Shown: piece after piece, positions 16,610-25,431 of the stretch | Numbering within the stretch: position 1 is the stretch's first letter | How the letters are laid out: each line of letters begins with the position of its first letter | From: Motiliproteus sp965230185 | Lineage (GTDB): Bacteria > Pseudomonadota > Gammaproteobacteria > Pseudomonadales > Balneatricaceae | Length of the DNA stretch: 64,000 nucleotides | Assembly (NCBI GenBank): GCA_965230185.1 | Contig: OZ245995.1 | Span: forward strand, 1-64,000 | Direction: 5' to 3' | Made by a program: the position numbers and the translations under genes | The notes under the pieces: generated by a model | Seen by the model: the letters and a program-made list of their open reading frames with translations, nothing else | What the model was told of the DNA's origin: nothing | Databases searched by the model: none

Positions 16610-18871
16610 ATGCCTCAAATAATTGAAAATAAAAGTCTGAAGCTTTCCGCTGTGGCGGTGGTGGTGATCCTGCTGACGATTACCCTCTGGCAGGTGGCCG
16701 CCTGGGTGCGATCCAGTGAGATGGAAAAATTACAGCAGCGGGTCGAGGCCGATATCGGTCGCTATTCCGTCAGCCTGGGCAATGAGCTGGAGAAGTTCCG
16801 CAGTCTGCCGGAGTTGCTGGCGACCAGCCGCAGCCTCGAGCAGGTACTGGCCGATCCTGATGATCAGGTCCGGGCCCATTACCTGAATCTCTATCTGGAA
16901 GAGGTGCGCCTGATCACCGGTGCCACCGACATCTATCTGATGTCTGCGACCGGCGATACCCTGGCGGCCAGCAACTGGCAGCAGGATGTCTCGTTTATCG
17001 GCCGGAATTTTCAGTTCCGGCCCTATTTTCAGCAGGCCATGAAGGGCCGTTCCGGCCGTTACTTTGCCCTGGGGACCACCTCCAACAAGCGTGGCTACTA
17101 CTTTTCTCATCCGGTTTCCGTCCATGACCGGGTGGCCGGGGTGATCGTGGTAAAGATCGACCTCAACGATATCGAAGAGCAGTGGAGCGATGCGCTGGTG
17201 GACCTGCTGGTGACCGATATCGATGATGTGATCTTTATCAGCACCCGACCGCAGTGGAAGTTTAAGACCCTGCAGCCCCTGTCTGACAGTGATCTGAAAC
17301 GCATAATCGACAGCCGCCGCTACAGCAATCAGGAGCTGGAATCGCTGCCGGTGCTGTCGCGTGAGAAATACGGTAACAGCGCCCAGCTGATTACGCTGGT
17401 GGAGACCGATCCCTCGGACCCGGAGACCCTGCAGGGGCTGTCGGGCACGCAGTATATGCTTATGCGCCAGGCGATGCCGGAGGCGGAGCTCAATGTGGTG
17501 GCGCTGGCCAAACTGACCTCGGTAAATCATCAGGTCTGGAATTCGGTTCTGCTGTCCGGTTTTATTTTTATGATCGCGGTACTGCTGCTCTCTTCGCTGT
17601 TGCTGCGGCAGAAAATCGTTCGTGAACGGCTGAAGTTCCGTCAGCACGCCACCGAGGCGCTGGAAGCCAACGAAGCGCGGGTCCGCGCCATTATCGACAA
17701 TACCCAGGCGGGACTGATTACGCTCGACAGCCAGGGGCGAATCGAATCCTTTAATCCCACTGCCGAGGCGTTATTTGGTTACCGGCTGGAGGAGCTGACC
17801 GGTCATTACTTCAGTCAGCTGATCGTGACCGCCGACCGGGCCGTGTGCTGGCGGATTATCACCAGTCCCGATGAATCCCTGCAGGATCAGCAGAGCCCGA
17901 TTATCGAGACTCGCGGCAAGCGTCGGGACGGTTCTCTGTTTCCCATCGAGCTGACTATCGGACAGATGGAATACCAGCTGGAAACAAAATTTATCGCAAC
18001 TATTCATGATATTACAGAACGTAAGGAGTATGAGGAGCACCTGCGTCAGGCCCGGGATGAACTGGAAACCCGGGTAGCGGAACGTACCGATGATCTGTTG
18101 ATGGCCAACGAACGACTACGGACTGAGATCCGTGAGCATGAGAAAACGCAGAATGAGCTGATTCAGACGGCCAAGCTGGCGGTACTGGGCCAGCTGTCGG
18201 CGGGTATCAATCATGAGCTGAACCAGCCGCTGACCGCAATTCGTGCCTATGCCGACAACGCCCGCGCCTTTCTGAAGATAGAGAAGATCGAAACGGCGAT
18301 GGATAACCTGATGGAGATCTCCGGTCTGACGGAACGGATGTCCAAGATTATTGCTTCGCTCAAGGTCTTCTCCCGCAAGAGCAGTGGTCAGGCGGCGCCG
18401 GTGGCGCTGAAATCAGTCCGTGACGGTGCACTGTCTATACTGCATGCGCGACTGGAGAAAGAGTCGGTAACGATCAGCTGGCCGGAGAAGCTGGATGAAA
18501 TCTACGTCATGGGAGACATGGTGCGGCTGGAGCAGGTAGCGGTGAATCTGCTCAGTAATGCTATTCAGGCGATGGAAGGCCGGTCGGATAAGCGTATCGA
18601 TATCAGCTGCAGCAGCAATACCGAATCGGTGCTGCTCGGTTTTCGGGACTATGGTCCGGGGATCGGTGCTGAAGATCTGGACAAGGTGTTTGAACCCTTC
18701 TATACCACCAAAAAGCCCGGCCAGGGGCTGGGGCTGGGGCTGTCGATCTCTTATCGCATCGTCGACAGTCTGGGAGGCCGACTCAGTGTTGCAAATCATG
18801 TCGAGGGCGGTGCGGTGTTTACCATTGAGCTGAGACGGGCTGTGGCCGAGGGGGAAGCAAAAGCGAGCTGA
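16610..18871 (+). CDS. dctB: DctB-type C4-dicarboxylate sensor histidine kinase
   Basis: Two membrane segments (about residues 12-32 and 311-332) flank a periplasmic double-Cache sensor of about 280 residues. It includes the DctB pattern FQFRPYFQQAMKGRSGRYFALGT and GYYFSHPV. The cytoplasmic part has a PAS domain (IIDNTQAGLITLDSQGRIESFNP, about 360-460) and a coiled-coil signalling helix. HisKA follows with phospho-His near residue 533 (SAGINHELNQPLTAIRAYADNAR), then HATPase_c (NLLSNAIQAM, FEPFYTTKKPGQGLGLGLS). The HELNQPL motif is characteristic of DctB/NtrB-like kinases. The extra PAS before HisKA is unusual for plain DctB. dctD lies two genes on; the expected signal is succinate/fumarate/malate, by family. 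Confidence 0.85.
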   Translation: MPQIIENKSLKLSAVAVVVILLTITLWQVAAWVRSSEMEKLQQRVEADIGRYSVSLGNELEKFRSLPELLATSRSLEQVLADPDDQVRAHYLNLYLEEVRLITGATDIYLMSATGDTLAASNWQQDVSFIGRNFQFRPYFQQAMKGRSGRYFALGTTSNKRGYYFSHPVSVHDRVAGVIVVKIDLNDIEEQWSDALVDLLVTDIDDVIFISTRPQWKFKTLQPLSDSDLKRIIDSRRYSNQELESLPVLSREKYGNSAQLITLVETDPSDPETLQGLSGTQYMLMRQAMPEAELNVVALAKLTSVNHQVWNSVLLSGFIFMIAVLLLSSLLLRQKIVRERLKFRQHATEALEANEARVRAIIDNTQAGLITLDSQGRIESFNPTAEALFGYRLEELTGHYFSQLIVTADRAVCWRIITSPDESLQDQQSPIIETRGKRRDGSLFPIELTIGQMEYQLETKFIATIHDITERKEYEEHLRQARDELETRVAERTDDLLMANERLRTEIREHEKTQNELIQTAKLAVLGQLSAGINHELNQPLTAIRAYADNARAFLKIEKIETAMDNLMEISGLTERMSKIIASLKVFSRKSSGQAAPVALKSVRDGALSILHARLEKESVTISWPEKLDEIYVMGDMVRLEQVAVNLLSNAIQAMEGRSDKRIDISCSSNTESVLLGFRDYGPGIGAEDLDKVFEPFYTTKKPGQGLGLGLSISYRIVDSLGGRLSVANHVEGGAVFTIELRRAVAEGEAKAS

Positions 18872-19054
18872 ATCCCGCCGACTGATGCAAATCGTAAGCG
18901 GCTGATATATAGTCGGGCAGAGATCTTACTGATCAGATTGTATTTTAGTTATTTCAAGAGGTTATCGTCAGCTGTCGAAACAGAGGCAGCCGAGCTTGAA
19001 GCCGTTGCCGATAACCCCGCTTCGCCGGGAAGGATCGCTCGGGTGGAGGTCTGA

Positions 19055-20056
19055 ATGAACGGACATGACTCGACGGATCGTCGACCGGACAGGAGCAGTC
19101 CACGTACTGTGTTCGAGTGGGTGGACTCCCGCCACCAGTTCCTGGTGGAGACCTGCGATCGGCTGCTGGATATGCCGGAGCGGGCCAGTGCGTCCCGTTG
19201 TCTCTATCTTGCACATCAGGTCCAGAAGCTCTGTAAGAGTCATCCGGTCGCACTGCTGGCAGTCCTGCAACTGAATCGTAAGGCTTCCTATCAGCAGATC
19301 AAAGAACTGTTCGCCGCAGTGCTCTGTGAGCTGCTGGCCAGGGAGCTGGATATGGCACCATCCCAGCGCCTGTTTCTGATCTGTGCGGCGTTGACCCAGG
19401 ACCTCGGAATGCTGGCCCTGCAGGAGCAGATTCTGGACCGCCAGCCGGGGCCGCTGACCGATGCCCAGAAGCGCCAGGTTTTAAAGCACCCGCAGAAAAG
19501 TATCCAGATTCTGGAGCGGGCCCATATCAAAGAGCGGTTGTGGCTGAAAACCCTGGAGCAGCATCATGAGCAGCCCGATGGTGAGGGCTATCCTCTGGGA
19601 CTGAAAGGCAGCAGTATTATTCAGGCGGCCAGAGTTTTGCGAGTGGCCGACTCCTATGTCGCCATGGTGCGCCCGCGAGGAGACCGACCGGCCATTACTC
19701 CGGTAGAAGCGATCCGTGAAATTTTTCTGCATCGGGGAATGCGATATGATGCTGTCGTCGCCCGTACACTGACCAGTGTGCTGGGTATGTATCCGCCCGG
19801 TACCTGGGTGCGGCTGTACAACGGCGAGCTGGGCGTCGTCTCGGGTATCGGCAGCAGCCATCCGTTCCCCGTGGTTTCATCGGTGCTTTCGGCCGATGGA
19901 GAACATCTGGCAAAAGCGCTGGCCCGGGATACGCATGACAAACAGTTTACTATCGTCGAAGTGGTACGTGCCCCCTTCCATTTCAGCCTGACTTCGGTAT
20001 TAAACGAAATCTGGCCTGATATCACCGAAAAGCCAGACAGCGATTCGGCGCGCTGA
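19055..20056 (+). CDS. Degenerate HD-GYP-like domain protein
   Basis: The 333-residue protein has an HD-GYP phosphodiesterase core. HHEQPDGEGYPLGLKG near residue 167 keeps the HHE and GYP parts, and ILRVADSYVAMVRPR matches the later DxY box. The leading HD dyad is replaced by Gln-Asp (ALTQDLGM, about residue 110), so a metal ligand is lost and c-di-GMP hydrolysis is doubtful. The C-terminus (about 250-315) contains a conserved-looking PPGTWVRLYNGELGVV segment. Many HD-GYP proteins carry that segment downstream of the core. The ATG has GGAGG five bases upstream. It sits 183 bp after dctB and 114 bp before dctD, on the same strand. A regulatory role in the Dct circuit is inference. Confidence 0.75.
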   Translation: MNGHDSTDRRPDRSSPRTVFEWVDSRHQFLVETCDRLLDMPERASASRCLYLAHQVQKLCKSHPVALLAVLQLNRKASYQQIKELFAAVLCELLARELDMAPSQRLFLICAALTQDLGMLALQEQILDRQPGPLTDAQKRQVLKHPQKSIQILERAHIKERLWLKTLEQHHEQPDGEGYPLGLKGSSIIQAARVLRVADSYVAMVRPRGDRPAITPVEAIREIFLHRGMRYDAVVARTLTSVLGMYPPGTWVRLYNGELGVVSGIGSSHPFPVVSSVLSADGEHLAKALARDTHDKQFTIVEVVRAPFHFSLTSVLNEIWPDITEKPDSDSAR

Positions 20057-20170
20057 GCCAGGCTGCGCAGTGATCCCGGCCGGAATGAAGGCCGATGGTG
20101 GTATATTTCCTAAGGCGCGGAATTTCTGTCAGGATAGCGCGCCTTTCTGACACTCCTTAGCTGGTCCCAG

Positions 20171-21535
20171 ATGATGCCTGAGCAAAGCCAACCGATAATT
20201 CTGATCGATGATGAAAAGCATATCCGCACCGCCAGCAGTCAGACGCTGGAGCTGGCCGGCTATCAGGTGACGGCGCTGGAGAGTGCTGAGCAAGCGCTGG
20301 AAATGCTCCATGAGGACTGGCCGGGAGTGGTCGTCAGCGATATCAACATGCCGGGTACCGATGGCCTGTCATTTATGACCCAGGCGCTGAACCTGGTCCC
20401 GGATCTGCCGGTAATTCTTATCACTGGTCACGGTGATATCTCCATGGCCGTAAATGCCATGCGAGACGGAGCCTATGATTTTATCGAAAAACCGTTTCCG
20501 GCGGAGCTGCTGACCGATGTGGTACGGCGGGCGCTGGAAAAGCGCGCCCTGACCCTGGAGAACCGAACTCTGCGTCAGGAACTGGAAGCGCAGAATTCTC
20601 CGGGGCCGAGAATCATCGGTAAGGCAGCACCGGTACAGCGGATGCGGCAGTTACTGATGCAGGTCGCAGATACTCCCGCCGATATTCTGATCATGGGAGA
20701 GACCGGAACCGGCAAGGATCTGGTGGCCCGTTATATCCACGAGAACAGCCGTCGGGTGGAGAAGAACTTTGTCGCGATCAATTGCGGTGGAGTGCCGGAA
20801 AACCTGATGGAAAGCGAGTTATTCGGGCATGAGAAGGGAGCCTTCACCGATGCCAAAAGCCAGCGTATCGGTAAGCTGGAGCATGCCAACGGCGGTACCC
20901 TGTTCCTGGATGAGATCGAAAGCATGCCGATGTCCCTGCAGATTAAGCTGTTGCGGGTACTCGAGGAGCGCAGTATCGAACGACTCGGTGCTAACGAGCC
21001 GATTCCGCTGGATCTCAGAATTGTGGCCGCCTCCAAAGCGGATCTGAAGGAACTCAGCGCTGAAGGGAAGTTCCGGGAGGATCTCTACTACCGGCTCAAC
21101 GTCGTACGGGTTGATATTCCGCCGTTGCGGGAGCGTCCTGAGGATATTCCGCTGCTGTTCCAGCACTTTGCGCTGGTGGCGTCCGCGCTCTACCAGAAAG
21201 AGATTGCTGCCCTCAGCCCGGAACGGGTCCACAGCCTGGTGACCCATGACTGGCCCGGGAATGTCCGGGAGTTACGCAATCTTGCCGAGCGTTATGTACT
21301 GCTGGGTGAAGCCTGCACCTTTGAATTTGACCGGCTGATTCCGCAGCAGGAAGGAGCCCCGGGTATTACTCTGCCTGAGAAGGTGGAGCGCTATGAAAAA
21401 ATGCTGATTGAAGAGGAGCTGGCTAAACACAGCGGGCGAATCAAAGACTGCATGGCCAGTCTCGGACTTCCTCGTAAAACGCTCTATGACAAGATGCGCA
21501 AGTACGAGCTGGATAAGCGGGATTTTAAAAACTGA
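20171..21535 (+). CDS. dctD: DctD-type sigma-54-dependent response regulator
   Basis: The receiver domain has acidic residues in ILIDDEKH and the phosphoryl Asp near residue 57 (VVSDINMPGTDG). The AAA+ domain shows Walker A GETGTGKD at about 176, the sigma-54 contact loop GAFTDA at about 222, and Walker B TLFLDEIESM. The Fis-type HTH is at the end (DCMASLGLPRKTLYDKMRKYEL). The 454-residue length is standard. Two adjacent ATGs (20171, 20174) are possible starts. With DctB it should activate sigma-54 RNA polymerase; a sigma-54 promoter lies before dctP. Confidence 0.93.
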   Translation: MMPEQSQPIILIDDEKHIRTASSQTLELAGYQVTALESAEQALEMLHEDWPGVVVSDINMPGTDGLSFMTQALNLVPDLPVILITGHGDISMAVNAMRDGAYDFIEKPFPAELLTDVVRRALEKRALTLENRTLRQELEAQNSPGPRIIGKAAPVQRMRQLLMQVADTPADILIMGETGTGKDLVARYIHENSRRVEKNFVAINCGGVPENLMESELFGHEKGAFTDAKSQRIGKLEHANGGTLFLDEIESMPMSLQIKLLRVLEERSIERLGANEPIPLDLRIVAASKADLKELSAEGKFREDLYYRLNVVRVDIPPLRERPEDIPLLFQHFALVASALYQKEIAALSPERVHSLVTHDWPGNVRELRNLAERYVLLGEACTFEFDRLIPQQEGAPGITLPEKVERYEKMLIEEELAKHSGRIKDCMASLGLPRKTLYDKMRKYELDKRDFKN

Positions 21536-21884
21536 GGCGCTCCCGATCTGAAGCGGCTGCCCATTTATCAGTTAAACAACTGTCAGGAATTATTTTCATT
21601 TCCGACCCACGTCCACCACTGTTCGGCGGCTACTGCCAGCTGCCTGCCTGGCCCCTCCCAGAGATTGCCCGCTGCCGATTCCATCGATGCGGCGGCATTG
21701 ATATTTATTCATAGAGTTTGTTTCCGTTGTGCCCTGACTGAGCATCAGCTGCTCTGCCGACCAATCCGGCCCGCTAGAATTACTAGTTACCCGCAGCCGC
21801 TTTTTGTGACTGATAAACACACAGTAATCCACTGTACTGACTTCTCTGCAGATAGTGGTGAGCTTTACCGCAGGAGCCTGTGTG
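21536..21884. other. Intergenic region dctD to L,D-transpeptidase, no gene seen
   Basis: A 349-bp stretch with no supported frame on either strand and no clear terminator. The minus-strand open frame across it lacks a ribosome site and any family features. Confidence 0.5.
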
Positions 21885-23135
21885 ATGAGACGCTTATCGA
21901 TGACAGCTATTCCTCTGCTGCTGATGTTTGTTGTCGGCCCGGTAGCCGCTGATACCGTTGAAGAAGCGATGCTGGAATACGCCATTGCTCCGGTTGCGGC
22001 ACCGGCGAACGCTTCGGCTGACCGTTATCGTAGCCCCGAAAACAGCAGCGGTCGCAGCCGCTTCAGCGATCTCAGCGACGCCGCTTTTTTCTATCTCAGC
22101 CTGGCGGAAGGCAGTGGCTGGCAGCCCGTCCCGGCAGGACCTCTGTTACGCCTCGGAGACCGACACTCTCAGGTCAGCGAGCTGAGAGCGCTGCTATCCC
22201 TCTATGGTGATCTGCCCTATATCAGCGGTGCCAGGATGTATGCAGGCAACCTGTTTGATCAGCCATTACATGATGCGCTGATCAGATTTCAGAAACGGCA
22301 TGGAGCGAAACCGGATGGCATCCTGGGGCCGAAGACCCGCGCGGTGCTGAACGTCCCGCCGCGGCAACGGGCGTTGCAGATTGCGGTAAACCTGGAGCGT
22401 CAGCGGCAGTTCAGGGGCCGGGAACAATCGCGTTATGTGCAGGTGAATATTCCTGAATACCGGCTGCGTTTTTTCGACCAGGGGGCTGAAATTCTGGCGA
22501 TGAAAACCATTATCGGCCGGCGTACCCGACAGACGCCGATGCTCGAGAGCAAGATCCGGACGCTGGTTCTGAACCCTTCCTGGAATGTGCCTCAGAGCAT
22601 CGCCTACAAGGATATCCTGCCGAGCTGGCAGGAGGACAGCGATTATCTCAGCAAACACGATCTCAGAGTGGTCACCGGCTGGACGCAGCCCCGTCAGGAG
22701 CTGGCTCCCGATCAGGTAGATCTCTCCCGACTGTATCGGGGTAAGGAGTATCTCCGCTTCTGGCAGCCTCCCGGTGAAAAGAATGCGCTGGGCAGGGTCA
22801 AGTTCCTGTTTCCCAACCCCCATTCGGTGTACTTGCACGATACGCCGACACGCAATCTGTTTGAGAATGAAAGCCGCGCCTTCAGTTCCGGCTGTATCCG
22901 GCTGGAAAAACCGCTGCAGCTGGCCCAGACCCTGCTCAGCAGTTCCGGCACCCTCAACAGCAGCTCAATTGATGAAATTCTGGATCGTAAACAGACTAAA
23001 GCGATCCGGCTGAGACAGCCGGTGCCGCTGTATCTGACCTACTGGACTGCCTGGCTGGACGAAGATCAGGTGCTGAATTTCGGTGAAGATATTTACCGCC
23101 AGGACTCAGTCGAACTGAGTCGACAGTTGCTCTGA
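21885..23135 (+). CDS. L,D-transpeptidase, YcbB/LdtD type
   Basis: This periplasmic enzyme cross-links peptidoglycan by 3-3 linkages. The start at ATG 21885 is set by AGGAG 9 bases upstream. The first 22 or so residues form a signal peptide ending VAA. A peptidoglycan-binding domain follows (YGDLPYISG, FQKRHGAKPDGILGPKTRAVLN, about residues 90-150). The YkuD catalytic domain (VQVNIPEYRLRFFD, IIGRRTRQTPMLES) holds the His in YLHDTPTRNLF and the Cys in AFSSGCIRLEKP (about 336). The N-terminal part is shorter than in E. coli YcbB. It is followed by a DUF882 gene, the same pair (ycbB-ycbK) seen in E. coli. Confidence 0.9.
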   Translation: MRRLSMTAIPLLLMFVVGPVAADTVEEAMLEYAIAPVAAPANASADRYRSPENSSGRSRFSDLSDAAFFYLSLAEGSGWQPVPAGPLLRLGDRHSQVSELRALLSLYGDLPYISGARMYAGNLFDQPLHDALIRFQKRHGAKPDGILGPKTRAVLNVPPRQRALQIAVNLERQRQFRGREQSRYVQVNIPEYRLRFFDQGAEILAMKTIIGRRTRQTPMLESKIRTLVLNPSWNVPQSIAYKDILPSWQEDSDYLSKHDLRVVTGWTQPRQELAPDQVDLSRLYRGKEYLRFWQPPGEKNALGRVKFLFPNPHSVYLHDTPTRNLFENESRAFSSGCIRLEKPLQLAQTLLSSSGTLNSSSIDEILDRKQTKAIRLRQPVPLYLTYWTAWLDEDQVLNFGEDIYRQDSVELSRQLL

Positions 23136-23231
23136 ATCAGTATCCGGTCGGATAGTCTGTTTAAAATATGTACAACTATTCCCCACTCCTGCATAATCCC
23201 GGCTGTTTCTCAGCAGTAAGGGGTTCGGAGC

Positions 23232-23789
23232 GTGGCTCAGACAGATATTAATCGACGCAGGTTTCTTAAGGTTTCTGGTGGTCTGGTGGCCGCCGCTTCA
23301 GTTTCACCCGCCTGGGCCAGGCAACTGATAACTCCGCAACCGGAACGCAGTCTGGAGATGTACAACCTCCATACCGGCGAACGGGTTCGTTCGACTTACT
23401 GGGTGCAGGGTCAGTATATTGAGGATGAGCTGGCCAGCATCAACCATCTGCTGCGGGACCATCGCAGTAACGGTTCGATCGCTATTGACCGGTCGCTGCT
23501 GGATCTGTTGCATGACCTCAAATCCGCTATGAACTTCCGCCAGCCCGTTCATATTATCTCCGGATACCGGTCACCGGAAACCAATGCAATGCTGAGCCAG
23601 CGCAGTGGCGGCGTTGCCCGTAAGAGCCTGCACATGCAGGGAAAGGCCATCGATATCCGTTTGCCGGGGGTGCAGCTGGAGCAGCTGCATGATCAGGCGC
23701 TGGCGCTGAAGGCCGGTGGGGTCGGCTACTACCGGCGCAGCCAGTTTGTTCATCTCGATGTGGGACGAGTGCGTAACTGGCGGGGCTGA
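23232..23789 (+). CDS. ycbK: Tat-exported DUF882 (YcbK-like) M15-type peptidase
   Basis: The start is GTG 23232. The N-terminus has a twin-arginine signal, INRRRFLKVSGGL, with a hydrophobic stretch and an AWA cleavage site. The DUF882 domain shows the zinc-ligand pattern of M15 D,D-carboxypeptidases: HIISGYRSPETN, LHMQGKAIDIRLPG (His and Asp), and FVHLDVG (final His). It likely acts on cell wall peptides in the periplasm. It is linked to the L,D-transpeptidase with a 96-bp spacer, as in enteric ycbB-ycbK. A good terminator follows. Confidence 0.9.
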   Translation: MAQTDINRRRFLKVSGGLVAAASVSPAWARQLITPQPERSLEMYNLHTGERVRSTYWVQGQYIEDELASINHLLRDHRSNGSIAIDRSLLDLLHDLKSAMNFRQPVHIISGYRSPETNAMLSQRSGGVARKSLHMQGKAIDIRLPGVQLEQLHDQALALKAGGVGYYRRSQFVHLDVGRVRNWRG

Positions 23790-23808
23790 TGCCATTTTCC
23801 GATTCCAG

Positions 23809-23835
23809 AAGGCCGGTCAGATACCGGCCTTTTTT
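23809..23835 (+). terminator. Rho-independent terminator after the ycbK-like gene
   Basis: A perfect 9-bp stem, AAGGCCGGT with ACCGGCCTT, 5-base loop and T-tract, 20 bp past the stop. Confidence 0.9.
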
Positions 23836-24015
23836 CTTTCTCCAGTGCCGCCCCCCTGATCCTGTCGGTTCGTCAGGTACTGGTCTTTTCTAACCGAGCT
23901 GATTGAATCTGTCAGAACAGTACGCCTGCGAGCTGCTGTTTATGGTGGCGCCTGCCGCTGAGAGATGAGGGTATTTGTCAGCGCTGGACTATCTGTGCAG
24001 TTAAAATATGCGGCC

Positions 24016-24066
24016 TGGGTGGATTTCCACCCATTCTGTCGGCTGAGGCTGGCGACAATCCACCCA
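24016..24066. promoter_or_regulatory. Probable DctD upstream activator sites
   Basis: A perfect 18-bp palindrome, TGGGTGGATTTCCACCCA, lies at 24016-24033. Its right half TCCACCCA recurs at 24059-24066, exactly 33 bp (three helical turns) away on the same DNA face. The sites are about 90-140 bp upstream of the sigma-54 promoter, the usual distance for an enhancer-binding protein. DctD as the binder is inference from the adjacent regulator genes. Confidence 0.65.
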
Positions 24067-24150
24067 ACAGACCGATGTCTGTTCGTTCTCTGGTTATCCT
24101 GATCTATTTAACCATTTGAAAATAAATAGCTATCTGTCTTTTTTGTAGAG

Positions 24151-24167
24151 TTGGTACGTCCCTTGCT
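24151..24167 (+). promoter_or_regulatory. Sigma-54 (-24/-12) promoter of dctPQM
   Basis: TTGGTACGTCCCTTGCT matches the -24/-12 consensus TGGCACG-N4-TTGCA in all but two positions. The GG and GC doublets are exactly 10 bp apart. The transcription start would fall near 24178, leaving a leader of about 70 bases before dctP. Confidence 0.85.
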
Positions 24168-24251
24168 AAATCAGGGTACAGATCGTGTGAACCAGGCCTT
24201 GCCGGTATACGACTGATAACCAGAAAAATATGAACTGATGAGGAAGTGGAT

Positions 24252-25235
24252 ATGCGTCTTTTGACTACTGCGGTTGCGGCACTTGCGATGACAGTTGGTG
24301 CCCAGGTGGCGACGGCTGCGCCGGTAGAGATTAAGTTCTCCCACGTTGTTGCAGAAAACACCCCCAAGGGCCAGATGGCCACTAAATTCCGTGACCTGGT
24401 GGCTGAGCGTCTGGCTGGCAAGGTTGAAGTTAAGGTATTCCCGAGCTCTCAGCTGTTCGGTGACAACAAGGTGCTGGAAGCCATGCTGCTGGGCGATGTC
24501 CAGATGGCGGCTCCCTCCCTGTCTAAGTTCCAGAAGTACACTAAAAAGCTGCAGATCTTCGACCTGCCTTTCCTGTTTAAGGACATGGACGCGGTAGAGC
24601 GTTTCCAGAACGGTCCTGACGGCCAGAAGCTGTTGAAGTCGCTGGAAAAGAAAGGCCTGGTCGGTCTTGGCTATCTGCATAACGGTATGAAGCAGCTGTC
24701 CGCTAACGATGCGTTGCGTACTCCAGCCGATGCCAACGGCAAGAAGTTCCGTATTATGACCTCCGACGTTCTGCAGGCGCAGTTCGAGGCGGTTGAAGCC
24801 GTGCCTCTGAAAAAGCCATTCTCTGAAGTATTCACCCTGCTGCAGACCAAAGCGATCGACGGTCAGGAAAACACCTGGTCCAACATCTACTCTAAGAAGT
24901 TTTTCGAAGTTCAGCCCTACATCACCGAGTCTAACCACGGTGTACTGGACTATCTGGTCGTGACTTCCGCCGAGTTCTGGCTGACTCTGGATGCAGACCT
25001 GCGGACCGAAGTGAAGAAAGCACTGGAGGAAGCCATCGCTTACGGCAACAAGGTTGCTGCTGAGAAGGCGAACAGCGACAAGCAGGCCATCATCGATTCT
25101 GGCCGCTCTGAAGTGCTGACCATCTCCGATGCCGAGCGCAAGCAGTGGGTTGATGCGATGAAGTCGGTCTGGAAGCAGTTCGAAGGCGAGATCGGTGCTG
25201 ACCTGATCAAAGCGGCTGAAGCATCCAACAGCTGA
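24252..25235 (+). CDS. dctP: TRAP transporter substrate-binding protein DctP
   Basis: This periplasmic solute receptor delivers C4-dicarboxylates to DctQM. The start at ATG 24252 has GAGGAAG upstream. A signal peptide of about 22 residues ends TAA before APVEIKFSHVVAENTP. The family features are KVEVKVFPSSQLFGD and the substrate-clamping arginine in GKKFRIMTSD. GQENTWSNIYSKKFFEVQPYI and the helical LRTEVKKALEEAI end are also present. At 327 residues the length is typical. It lies behind the sigma-54 promoter. The spacer to dctQ (196 bp) is long, with hairpins that may favour more DctP than DctQM. Confidence 0.95.
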   Translation: MRLLTTAVAALAMTVGAQVATAAPVEIKFSHVVAENTPKGQMATKFRDLVAERLAGKVEVKVFPSSQLFGDNKVLEAMLLGDVQMAAPSLSKFQKYTKKLQIFDLPFLFKDMDAVERFQNGPDGQKLLKSLEKKGLVGLGYLHNGMKQLSANDALRTPADANGKKFRIMTSDVLQAQFEAVEAVPLKKPFSEVFTLLQTKAIDGQENTWSNIYSKKFFEVQPYITESNHGVLDYLVVTSAEFWLTLDADLRTEVKKALEEAIAYGNKVAAEKANSDKQAIIDSGRSEVLTISDAERKQWVDAMKSVWKQFEGEIGADLIKAAEASNS

Positions 25236-25335
25236 GCAGATGATGCGCATCGCCAACGGTGATGCGCTCCCGGGGACAGAGGCGTCCTGCTTCCGTCCCT
25301 GTTGAATGAAAGGCTCTGTTCCACAGGAGACCTTT

Positions 25336-25392
25336 ATGCTGCGGGACCTCATTGTCGAGGTGCCCTGTGGGACACTCCCTGTCTTCAGATAA
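25336..25392 (+). CDS. Possible 18-residue micro-ORF between dctP and dctQ
   Basis: An ATG at 25336 has a strong AGGAG at 25325-25329, six bases upstream, and reads MLRDLIVEVPCGTLPVFR before TAA. Its ribosome site is better than that of either flanking gene. It lies inside a hairpin-rich spacer (GCGCATC/GATGCGC at about 25246-25270; CCACAGG/CCTGTGG around the frame). It may be a leader peptide or chance; conservation is needed to tell. Confidence 0.35.
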   Translation: MLRDLIVEVPCGTLPVFR

Positions 25393-25394
25393 CG

Positions 25395-25416
25395 GATCAC
25401 AGCGGCCGCTGTGATC
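25395..25416. repeat. Perfect 22-bp palindrome before dctQ
   Basis: The half-site GATCACAGCGG is followed immediately by its complement. It ends five bases before the GAGG ribosome site of dctQ. It can fold as an RNA hairpin near the ribosome site or bind a dimeric regulator. Confidence 0.6.
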
Positions 25417-25431
25417 TGCCGAGGTACGGTC

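Noticed and set aside
21596..21985. 129-codon minus-strand frame upstream of the L,D-transpeptidase
   Set aside because: Overlaps the signal-peptide region of a well-supported gene, lacks a ribosome site and any family trait.
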